From positions 1-6,063 of the forward strand of contig CAKZIH010000197.1 in assembly GCA_936931335.1 (NCBI GenBank): a DNA stretch of 6,063 nucleotides, written 5' to 3'. Numbering within the stretch: the stretch's first letter is position 1; the number at the start of each line of letters is the position of its first letter. Of this stretch, positions 1-5,312 are shown piece by piece. The notes beneath the pieces were generated by a model. It was not told where the DNA came from and made no database searches. It worked only from the letters and a program-made list of their open reading frames with translations. Made by a program: the position numbers and the translations under genes. The stretch is from an uncultured Nostocoides sp. (GTDB taxonomy: Bacteria > Actinomycetota > Actinomycetes > Actinomycetales > Dermatophilaceae).

Positions 1-23
1 GAGGGCTAACCGTACTCACAGAG

Positions 24-461
24 ATGTACGCCCAGATGAATAAGTACTACGGATTCCTCGACAAGGCTGAGCTCGATGCCGCTGCCCGTGAGAGACTCGA
101 TGACCAGCGTTCCTGGCTGCGGGAGCGCCAAGCTGGCGTGACTGCAAGCAGAATAGGCGGAGCGAGCCTAAACCTCACCGACGTCATCGGCGCCGCGGCC
201 GATCATACTTTCGCAAACGCGACGAAGCGTGAGGTCGTTCGAAGAATGTGGCGCGAAATGAGCGCCGATGCGCACGTTTTGGGTTGGTCACTCTTTCAAC
301 GGTCGACCTTTGGGCCGCCTGACCGACGGACTGGGGTCGCCGAGGGGCGCGCACCGGGAAGTCCCGAGCACGTCGCGCAACCATTCCTGGCCTCGTATCA
401 CCTACTCAGATCTGGGTGGTCACTATTCGACCGCCGCTGCGAGGCGCCGACAGTATCTTGA
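24..461 (+). CDS. Unrecognised protein, possibly 5'-partial or frameshifted
   Basis: A 145-residue reading frame that I do not recognise. The frame stays open upstream to the edge of the window (no stop between 3 and 23). No strong ribosome binding site precedes the ATG at 24 or the ATG at 36, so this may be the 3' part of a longer gene. Residues 1-80 are charged and probably helical (KAELDAAARERLDDQRSWLRE, then KREVVRRMWREM) and read like real protein. From about residue 85 the sequence turns rich in Pro, Gly and Arg. GC at third codon positions there is about 64% in this frame, against about 77% in the +1 frame over the same stretch, so a frameshift near 290-300 is possible. The heptapeptide GWSLF(Q/D)R occurs twice (residues 87-93 and 131-137). 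No signal peptide, membrane segment or catalytic motif is visible. The lower GC suggests accessory DNA. Function is unknown. Confidence 0.4.
   Translation: MYAQMNKYYGFLDKAELDAAARERLDDQRSWLRERQAGVTASRIGGASLNLTDVIGAAADHTFANATKREVVRRMWREMSADAHVLGWSLFQRSTFGPPDRRTGVAEGRAPGSPEHVAQPFLASYHLLRSGWSLFDRRCEAPTVS
282..433 (+). repeat. Imperfect direct repeat, 132-base period
   Basis: Bases 282-301 and 414-433 match at 15 of 20 positions, with TGGTCACT identical in both. The offset of 132 bases is exactly 44 codons. In the 24-461 frame both copies therefore encode nearly the same peptide, GWSLFQR and GWSLFDR. The stretch between them shows no further similarity. It could be a duplicated structural motif or a chance match. 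Confidence 0.4.
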
Positions 462-818
462 GACATCGTTGAGCGCGCCACGTTTGTTCATTTCTCTCTT
501 GCGTTCCGAAACGCGTCCCAGCCCCTGCACGCGCGTGGCGACACAACTATTGAGCGTCGCAAACGGAGCCGAGCCTGGCCTGCACGGCTAGGGCACTCGA
601 TGCATCTGGAGCGAAGACCAAAGAGGACCGGCGGCGCGGCACGAATTGATCAACTCTCGATCGGGCGAGGCACAGCTTGCTGAGTCCAAGATATGCGGCG
701 ACTGGACCTCACGGTGTTGGCCACAGTGCAACACGATGGACAGCCACTCATGGACTGGATGCCACGACTAGCCCCGCTGATCGGCCCCTGGTGGGTTGCC
801 CCGGGGGAGTGGACGGGA
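462..818. other. Stretch without a convincing gene
   Basis: About 350 bases between the unrecognised frame and the end of the VOC gene. A frame open to a TAG stop at 589-591 runs through the left part and could be the frameshifted tail of the preceding gene, but I recognise nothing in it. The longer plus-strand frames starting at 677 and 693 run mostly antisense to the VOC gene and look like shadows. TTGATCAA at 646-653 is an isolated 8-base palindrome. No tRNA-like fold, transposase remnant or tandem repeat is visible. The right edge holds the hairpin listed at 785-807. Confidence 0.5.
785..807 (-). terminator. Candidate terminator hairpin after the VOC gene
   Basis: CCCCTGG (785-791) pairs with CCGGGGG (801-807) to give a 7-base stem with one G-T wobble and a 9-base loop. 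It lies 11 bases beyond the TAG stop of the minus-strand VOC gene. There is no T-run after it in that direction, which is common for terminators in high-GC actinobacteria, so this is only a candidate. Confidence 0.35.
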
Positions 819-1172
819 CTATGCGGGGTCGGGGTTCCCGACGCAGAAGAGGTTGCCCTCCGGGTCGGACATCACGGTCCAGGTCAGACCCGGGACGGTG
901 TGGCTGTCGTGCTCGGTGGCACCGAGTTCGCGCAGGCGAGCCACCAGTGCATCCCGATCCTCCCCACGGCCGTCGACATGCACCCGGTTTTTGCCGGGAG
1001 TGGGCTCGTCGACCTGCTGGAAACCCAGCGTCGGTGTCGATCCCACCATGACATATCCGCCATAGTCGGCGACGATCTCGCACCCGGTCGCCGCCGCCCA
1101 GAATGCCGCCAACTTGGCCGGGTTAGTGCAGTCGATGGTGATCATGCCGATGGTGAATTTCGGGTCGGTCAT
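819..1172 (-). CDS. VOC family / glyoxalase-like domain protein
   Basis: A 117-residue single-domain protein of the vicinal oxygen chelate superfamily, closest in pattern to the small actinobacterial glyoxalase-like group (Glyoxalase_6 type). The family layout is visible: an opening strand with an IDCTNPAKLAAFW helix (residues 13-25), GFQQVDEP (50-57), KNRVHVD (61-67), a helix ending ELGA (82-85), and the closing strand WTVMSDPEGNLFCV (98-111). H65 and E106 occupy positions that bind metal in many VOC enzymes. The first-strand position usually filled by His appears to be D14, so metal binding is uncertain. Members range from glyoxalase and dioxygenase relatives to drug-binding or resistance proteins; the substrate cannot be assigned. 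An in-frame ATG exists 18 codons upstream, but the start at 1172 follows a clear GAGGAAG ribosome binding site and begins at the domain edge. The protein is cytoplasmic, stands alone and is divergent from the beta-helix gene. Confidence 0.9.
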   Translation of the reverse strand: MTDPKFTIGMITIDCTNPAKLAAFWAAATGCEIVADYGGYVMVGSTPTLGFQQVDEPTPGKNRVHVDGRGEDRDALVARLRELGATEHDSHTVPGLTWTVMSDPEGNLFCVGNPDPA

Positions 1173-1178
1173 CGATGT

Positions 1179-1185
1179 CTTCCTC
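1179..1185 (-). promoter_or_regulatory. Ribosome binding site of the VOC gene
   Basis: GAGGAAG on the minus strand, 6 bases before the ATG at 1172. It decides for this start over the upstream in-frame ATG at 1226. Confidence 0.75.
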
Positions 1186-1384
1186 GCAGTCGTCCGGGAC
1201 TCAGATTCTCTTGGGGGAGTGGGCACTCCATACCCATCGTGTCAGTCGGACGGCCCTGGGCGGAAGTGTCCGCAGGATGTGGTGGCCTTGCGGCATACGG
1301 GGTCGGTGTGGTTACCGTGACCGCGGCGCCAGAGCGCCCCGGCCCCCCCACAGCGGGCGCCGAATGTCCGTAGTCCCCCACCAC

Positions 1385-1388
1385 GGAG
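1385..1388 (+). promoter_or_regulatory. Ribosome binding site of the beta-helix gene
   Basis: GGAG located 8 bases before the ATG at 1397. Together with the signal peptide that begins there, it sets the start, although the frame is open further upstream to 1175. Confidence 0.65.
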
Positions 1389-1396
1389 ACCCCTTC

Positions 1397-2740
1397 ATGA
1401 CTACCGTCCCCCGATCACTCGCGGCTGCCGTCGTTGCCCTCATGGCGACCGGCACCGCGACCGCGGCCCAGGCGGCCACCCCGGCCAGCGCCCCGGCGCA
1501 GGCCCCCACCGCAACCGCATCGACCAACGAGATCCACGTCGCCGACGGCGGCAGCGACCGCAGCGCCGGCTCTGCCTCCGCCCCCAAGGCCTCCATCCAG
1601 GCCGCCATCGACGCCGCCAAGCCGGGCACCGTCATCAAGGTCCACAAGGGCACCTACAGCGGCGTGCTCACCATCCGCAAGTCCGGCACCGCTAGCGCGC
1701 CGATCACCCTGACCAACGCCGGCGACGGCGAGGTCGTCATCACCTCCAGCCAGGCGCCGGACTCCTGCTCCAACACTCAGCCCAGCCCGCGACGCACCAT
1801 CAAGATGAATGGCGCGAGCAACTGGATCTTCCGCGGCCTGACGATCGTCCACGGCGCCTACATCTCCGGCGAGAAGTCCAACGCCGCGTACTCCTGGCAC
1901 GCCGGCAAGGTCCGCGCGCGGGACTGGCAATCGCGGCGCAAGGTGCCTGGCCGCGGCACGAATGACCCGAGTTCCACCGCCCGCGTGGTGCCCTATCTGC
2001 GCTCGATCACCGGCGCCAGCACCATGCAGTCCGCCGACCGGATCTCGTTCATCGGCAACACGATTCGCGGTCGCGGTGTCTATGCGGCACTGAGCAGCTA
2101 TGGCACCTTCAAGGACAACAAGGTCTCCGACCTGGTCTGCGGCTCCGGCCCGGGCTTGTGGGTGATGACCTTCAGCGACCACTGGAGCGTCACGGGCAAT
2201 GACATCTCCCGGATCGCGCCGGCCCGCTCGCACTTCATGTACGAGGGCATCCGGTTTGGCACGGCCAGCAACTACAACTATGTGGCCCGCAACTACGTCC
2301 ATGACATCGCCAGCGACGGGCGCGCCTTCAACACCGACGTCGACTCCAGCTACAACCTCTTCGAGCACAACCGCGCCAGCAACGTCTCGGTCGGCTTCAA
2401 CGAGCAGATGGCCGGCTGGGGCAACACCTGGCAGTACAACCAGGCGAGCAATTTCCGCCAGTACGGCTTCGGGATGCGCCTGAAGGACGCCAGCCTGAGC
2501 AAGCCGTCGATGGACACCAGCAGCCGCGGCACGATCATGCGCTGCAACACCGTCAGCGCGCCGATCGGCAAGGCCTGGTCCCTCGGCATCGGCGGCACTA
2601 TGGGCGCCCGCATCTCCGGCAACCGCTTCACCACGGTCTGGGTGAGCAAGCCGGCCCGCAACTACTGGGGTGCCTACGACAATATGTACAACGGCTCCAA
2701 GACCGCGCCCGGTCCGAACGTGACCCCCGCGAGTTGCTGA
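1397..2740 (+). CDS. Secreted right-handed parallel beta-helix protein
   Basis: A 447-residue exported protein. Residues 1-26 form a signal peptide: a short R6-containing start, a hydrophobic core (LAAAVVALMATG) and an AQA site, with cleavage expected before A27. An Ala/Pro/Thr-rich linker runs to about residue 44. The N-cap follows, with the pattern common in pectate-lyase-like and DUF1565-type proteins: EIHVADGGSD (45-54), SIQAAIDAAKPGT (67-79) and KGTYSGVLTI (84-93). Helix coils follow, marked by recurring turn asparagines at 221, 241, 268, 299, 325, 348, 384 and 409. Cysteines at 124, 248, 383 and 447 (the last residue) could form two disulfides outside the cell. The fold suggests a polysaccharide lyase or a surface glycan-binding role, but no catalytic Lys/Arg/Asp set can be assigned. 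It is transcribed alone, with tandem hairpins after the stop. There is no anchor: no C-terminal membrane segment or LPXTG. The fold is well supported; the activity is unknown. Confidence 0.9.
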   Translation: MTTVPRSLAAAVVALMATGTATAAQAATPASAPAQAPTATASTNEIHVADGGSDRSAGSASAPKASIQAAIDAAKPGTVIKVHKGTYSGVLTIRKSGTASAPITLTNAGDGEVVITSSQAPDSCSNTQPSPRRTIKMNGASNWIFRGLTIVHGAYISGEKSNAAYSWHAGKVRARDWQSRRKVPGRGTNDPSSTARVVPYLRSITGASTMQSADRISFIGNTIRGRGVYAALSSYGTFKDNKVSDLVCGSGPGLWVMTFSDHWSVTGNDISRIAPARSHFMYEGIRFGTASNYNYVARNYVHDIASDGRAFNTDVDSSYNLFEHNRASNVSVGFNEQMAGWGNTWQYNQASNFRQYGFGMRLKDASLSKPSMDTSSRGTIMRCNTVSAPIGKAWSLGIGGTMGARISGNRFTTVWVSKPARNYWGAYDNMYNGSKTAPGPNVTPASC

Positions 2741-2749
2741 GCCCAACCC

Positions 2750-2778
2750 GCTGAGCCCGTATGCCGCTGGGCCTCAGC
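2750..2778 (+). terminator. First hairpin after the beta-helix gene
   Basis: GCTGAG (2750-2755) plus CCC (2756-2758) pairs with GGG (2769-2771) plus CTCAGC (2773-2778), with C2772 bulged. This gives 9 base pairs around a 10-base loop, starting 9 bases after the TGA stop. GCTGAGCCC also occurs at 2736-2744 across the stop codon and could pair with the same right arm as an alternative. Confidence 0.5.
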
Positions 2779-2784
2779 TCGACC

Positions 2785-2815
2785 CCGCCCGTCCGGCTTC
2801 GCGCCGGGCGGGCGG
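2785..2815. terminator. Strong bidirectional terminator hairpin
   Basis: CCGCCCGTCCGGC (2785-2797) pairs with GCCGGGCGGGCGG (2803-2815) over 13 base pairs with one G-T wobble and a TTCGC loop. It sits between converging genes: 44 bases past the beta-helix stop and 18 bases past the MFS stop read from the other strand. It can therefore end transcription from both sides. No long T-run follows on either strand. Confidence 0.8.
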
Positions 2816-2833
2816 TGTCGTTGGTGGGTGGGG

Positions 2834-4072
2834 TCAGTTGCCCGCCGACCAGTGGTGGGCGAGTTCGGTGTCGATCAGACCGGGGCTACCGGCCCGCATA
2901 CCGGCCAGGGCGAGCGGCAGGCCACAGGCGGCCAGCAGGATCAGCGGCACCGTCCACCCGCCGGCCGCATCGTGCAGCAGGCCGATCGCGAACGGCCCAA
3001 TCCCGGCCAGCAGGTAGCCAACCGACTGCACGAAGCCCGACACGCTGGTGGTCACCGCGGGATCGCCGGTGCGCAGCGTGATCAGCGCGATTGCCAACGG
3101 GAAGGCCGCCCCGCTGACACCGAGCGCCGAGGCCCACAGCCAGGGCAGCGTGGTGGGCGCCAGCAGCACCCCCGCATAGCCCACGGCCAAGAGCAGCCCG
3201 AGCAGCACAATCAGCGGGCGCAGGTCGGGCACCCGGGCTACCAATAGCGGCATGAGCAGACTCGCCGGGATGCCGAAGCCGGCCACGATCGACAGCATGA
3301 GACCGGCGGCCTGCGGGCTGAGCCCACCGTCGCGGTACATCTGCGGCAGCCAGCCGAACTGCACATACGCCTGCGTGGACTGGGTACCGAAGAAGACCGC
3401 CAGCGCCCACGCCTTGGGGGAGCGGGCTGCGGCCCACATGGGCAAGCGCGCCGAGTCTGTCACCGCCACCGGGTCTGCTCCCGCTACCGAGGCCGTATGC
3501 CGTTCCCGCCGCCCGGTGACGATCGCCACCGCGATCCAGCCGACCGCGGCCAGCAGGGCGGTCACACCCCATACGGCCAGGCTGGCGCGCCAGCCACCCG
3601 GCAGCCGGGCGGCCAGGGGAGCCGCCAACCCCACCGCCAGGGTGGCGCCGCCGGCCAGCGAGGTGCTGTACGCCGAGGTGAGTGCCGGCACCTGGCCCGG
3701 GAAGGTGCGCCGGATGTAGCCGGGCACCAGGACGTTGGCCACGGCCATCCCGGCGATCGCCAGCACGCTGAGGGCGAGGAAGGGCCATTCCGAGCCGATG
3801 ATGGAGCGCGCCAACAGGCCCACGGTGATACAAATCGCGCTGCCGGCCAGCGCCCGGGTCAGCCCGACCCGAGCGGCAATCCCCACGGCCAGGGCGCCGA
3901 AGATCGCGAAGCAGAAGCCGGGCAGAGCGGTCAGGCCGCTGGCCAGCCCCGCCGACAAACCCAGGTCGGCACGGATTTCCGCGAGCAGCGGACCGATGGC
4001 GGAGGCACCGGGACGCAGGTTGACCCCGAGTAGGACCACCGCGGCGCCGAGCCAGAGCGTGCGGCGGCTCAC
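2834..4072 (-). CDS. MFS transporter, CynX/NimT family
   Basis: A 412-residue membrane protein with about 12 hydrophobic segments and a central hydrophilic loop at about residues 186-220, the usual MFS 6+6 layout. Family signatures are NLRP in segment 1 (residues 18-21), followed by GPLLAEIRADLGLS (27-40), and in the second half LRTGDPAVTTSVSGF (333-347), QSVGYLLAGIGP (349-360) and LLHDAAGGW (365-373). These fit the CynX/NimT group, whose named members handle cyanate or 2-nitroimidazole; most have unknown substrates. The start is GTG: the frame is open upstream only to a stop at 4106-4108, with no other start codon in between. No strong ribosome binding site is visible. The GTG overlaps the TGA of a tiny ATG-GCG-TGA frame (4077-4069). 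It lies 53 bases after the C-S lyase gene, probably in the same transcript, which suggests transport linked to that enzyme. The hairpin at 2785-2815 follows its stop. Confidence 0.92.
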   Translation of the reverse strand: MSRRTLWLGAAVVLLGVNLRPGASAIGPLLAEIRADLGLSAGLASGLTALPGFCFAIFGALAVGIAARVGLTRALAGSAICITVGLLARSIIGSEWPFLALSVLAIAGMAVANVLVPGYIRRTFPGQVPALTSAYSTSLAGGATLAVGLAAPLAARLPGGWRASLAVWGVTALLAAVGWIAVAIVTGRRERHTASVAGADPVAVTDSARLPMWAAARSPKAWALAVFFGTQSTQAYVQFGWLPQMYRDGGLSPQAAGLMLSIVAGFGIPASLLMPLLVARVPDLRPLIVLLGLLLAVGYAGVLLAPTTLPWLWASALGVSGAAFPLAIALITLRTGDPAVTTSVSGFVQSVGYLLAGIGPFAIGLLHDAAGGWTVPLILLAACGLPLALAGMRAGSPGLIDTELAHHWSAGN

Positions 4073-4125
4073 GCCATATCGCGGTTCCCGATGGGGGAGT
4101 GCCCGTCATGGGATGTGGACACGAG

Positions 4126-5265
4126 TCAGGCCACCGCCCCGGCCATCCGCTCCACGATCTGCTCGAGGATCTGCGGCGAGGTGGCGAAGTTCAGTCGGCA
4201 GTGGCCCGCCCCCGCGGGCCCAAAGGTCGGCCCCGGGTTGAGCGCCACCTTCGCGTGCTCGAGGAAGAACTCCGACGGGTCGGCGTCGAGGCCCAGCTCG
4301 CGGCAGTCCAGCCAGAGCAGGTAGGTCCCCTCGGGCTGCGCCACTCGCAGCCCCGGCAGCCGCGCCGGCAACTGCTCCACCAGATAGCGCCGGTTCTCGT
4401 CGAGCTCGGTGAGCAGTTGCGTCATCCACTCGTCCCCGGATTCCCAGGCCGCGCTCTGCGCGATCACCCCGGACAGGCTGGCGTTGGGGCCGACGGCGAT
4501 CGCGTCGAGCACCGCCTGCCCGCTCGGGGTGCCGATCACCAGACCGGCCTTGAGGCCGGCCAGCGAAAACGTCTTGGCGGCCGAGTGCACGGCGAAACCG
4601 TCGCGCACCCCGGGCACCTGCAGATAGGGCACAAATGTGTGCGGCGCATAGACGATCGGGGCGTGGATCTCGTCCGAGATCACCGTCACCCCGTGCCGGG
4701 CCGCGCATTCGGCGACGCCCGCGAGCTCGGCCTCGGTGTGCACCACCCCGGTCGGATTGTGCGGATTGCACAGCAGGTATGCCGCGCGCCGCCCCCCGGC
4801 GACCGCGTCCGCGAAGGCCGCATCCAGGGTGTCCAGGTCCAGCCGGCCCTCCGCCGTCAGGGCGGCCCGGGTGACCCGGCGTCCGGCCAGCGTGGGGAAG
4901 GCCGCGAACGGGGGATAGACCGGGTCGTTGATCACCACCGCGTCACCCTCGCCGGTGGTCTGCAGTAGCAGCACCAGGATGCCCATCATCACGTCCGCGG
5001 TCGGGCGCGCCAGTTGCGCGTCGATGCCCCATGACCAGTGCCGGTCGGCAAAGCCGGCGAACGCCCCGACATACCGTTTGGGCCGGGGATAACCGGTGTC
5101 GCCCAACTCCATCGCCTCGGCGACCGCGGCCTGCACCGGCGCGGCCACCCGGACGTCCATCTCCGCCACCCACGCCGGGATCACGTCCGAGGGATATTGG
5201 ATCCATTTCGCACTGGTGCGTCGGCGCAGGGTGTCCAGATCGAGGTCGAGGAGACGATCGGTCAT
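4126..5265 (-). CDS. MalY/PatB-type PLP-dependent C-S lyase (aminotransferase class I/II)
   Basis: A 379-residue fold-type I PLP enzyme, full length for the MalY/PatB group of cystathionine beta-lyase-like proteins. These cleave C-S bonds of cystathionine or cysteine conjugates to give pyruvate, ammonia and a thiol. The group signature is at the N-terminus: RTSAKWIQYP (16-25) and PAWVAEMD (30-37). The PLP site is complete: CNPHNPTG (166-173) with N170, SDEIH (197-201) with D198, Y206, and SAAKTFSLAGLK (228-239) with K231 as Schiff-base lysine. R357 in CRLNFA is the expected carboxylate-binding arginine. No signal peptide, so cytoplasmic. The ATG at 5265 has no ribosome binding site but lies 7 bases after a TAGATT box, which points to a leaderless transcript. 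It is the first gene of a pair with the MFS transporter. It could instead act mainly as an aminotransferase, or regulate as MalY does in E. coli; the substrate is not determinable here. Confidence 0.93.
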   Translation of the reverse strand: MTDRLLDLDLDTLRRRTSAKWIQYPSDVIPAWVAEMDVRVAAPVQAAVAEAMELGDTGYPRPKRYVGAFAGFADRHWSWGIDAQLARPTADVMMGILVLLLQTTGEGDAVVINDPVYPPFAAFPTLAGRRVTRAALTAEGRLDLDTLDAAFADAVAGGRRAAYLLCNPHNPTGVVHTEAELAGVAECAARHGVTVISDEIHAPIVYAPHTFVPYLQVPGVRDGFAVHSAAKTFSLAGLKAGLVIGTPSGQAVLDAIAVGPNASLSGVIAQSAAWESGDEWMTQLLTELDENRRYLVEQLPARLPGLRVAQPEGTYLLWLDCRELGLDADPSEFFLEHAKVALNPGPTFGPAGAGHCRLNFATSPQILEQIVERMAGAVA

Positions 5266-5266
5266 A

Positions 5267-5293
5267 CCGGCGAATCTAACTGGCGCTCGCCGG
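5267..5293. promoter_or_regulatory. Inverted repeat, candidate operator
   Basis: CCGGCGA (5267-5273) and TCGCCGG (5287-5293) are perfect reverse complements separated by 13 bases, with half-site centres 20 bases apart, about two helical turns. The repeat lies inside the 47-base divergent gap. It touches the -10 box and likely transcription start of the lyase gene and ends 8 bases before the -10 box of the phosphatidyltransferase gene. This is the geometry of a site for a dimeric regulator; no regulator gene is in the window. Confidence 0.45.
5273..5278 (-). promoter_or_regulatory. -10 box TAGATT for the C-S lyase gene
   Basis: TAGATT on the minus strand fits the actinobacterial TANNNT -10 pattern and ends 7 bases before the ATG at 5265. 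Transcription would start at or next to the A of the start codon, giving a leaderless mRNA. No good -35 hexamer is seen at 16-18 bases. Confidence 0.5.
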
Positions 5294-5300
5294 CAACGTT

Positions 5301-5306
5301 TAGGCT
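5301..5306 (+). promoter_or_regulatory. -10 box TAGGCT for the phosphatidyltransferase gene
   Basis: TAGGCT fits TANNNT and ends 6 bases before the GTG at 5313, so transcription would start exactly on the start codon. No ribosome binding site lies between them. The expected -35 place (about 5277-5283) holds no clear TTGACA-like hexamer. Confidence 0.5.
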
Positions 5307-5312
5307 GCCCAC

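Larger units (their letters stand above)
1173..1396. promoter_or_regulatory. Divergent intergenic region, VOC / beta-helix genes
   Basis: This 224-base gap must hold the promoters of both divergent genes. It contains three small dyads. GGAGT/ACTCC at 1216-1229 has a 4-base loop. An imperfect dyad at 1301-1322 pairs CGGT 1304-1307 with ACCG 1314-1317, extended by GGT/ACC past a 2-base bulge. GGCGC/GCGCC at 1325-1338 has a 4-base loop. A weak plus-strand promoter candidate is TTGCGG (1288-1293) with a 17-base spacer to GTTACC (1311-1316). None is strong enough to name a regulator. Confidence 0.35.

Noticed and set aside
646..653. Palindrome TTGATCAA
   Set aside because: It is a single 8-base palindrome with no partner and no gene start nearby, so there is no support for an operator or attachment site.
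1..818. Search for an insertion sequence, phage or defence remnant in the lower-GC part
   Set aside because: I saw no transposase motif, terminal inverted repeats, integrase signature or recognisable defence domain; the lower GC alone is not enough.
693..1373. A 226-codon plus-strand frame across the VOC gene
   Set aside because: It covers a well-supported minus-strand domain gene in full and its product has no recognisable domain. I treat it as a shadow.
1175..1396. Extending the beta-helix protein upstream by 74 codons
   Set aside because: The extra residues would bury the signal peptide, and GGAG lies correctly before the ATG at 1397.
1415..2746. A 443-codon open frame antisense to the beta-helix gene
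   Set aside because: It is made almost only of Ala, Gly, Val, Asp and Arg, as expected when a GC-rich gene is read on the other strand. The sense frame has a signal peptide, a ribosome binding site and a clear fold.
803..4101. GGGGGAGTG present at 803-811, 1213-1221 and 4093-4101
   Set aside because: A 9-base G-rich string occurring three times in unrelated settings (after a stop, in a divergent gap, between operon genes) is plausible by chance. The flanks do not match.
2886..4109. A 407-codon minus-strand frame overlapping the MFS gene
   Set aside because: It is an out-of-frame reading of the transporter with an Arg/Gly/Ala-rich product and no membrane segments. The other frame shows the full CynX/NimT pattern.
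4099..4968. A 289-codon plus-strand frame opposite the C-S lyase
   Set aside because: It is antisense to a gene with a complete PLP site. The product is rich in Arg, Gly, His and Gln and matches nothing I know.
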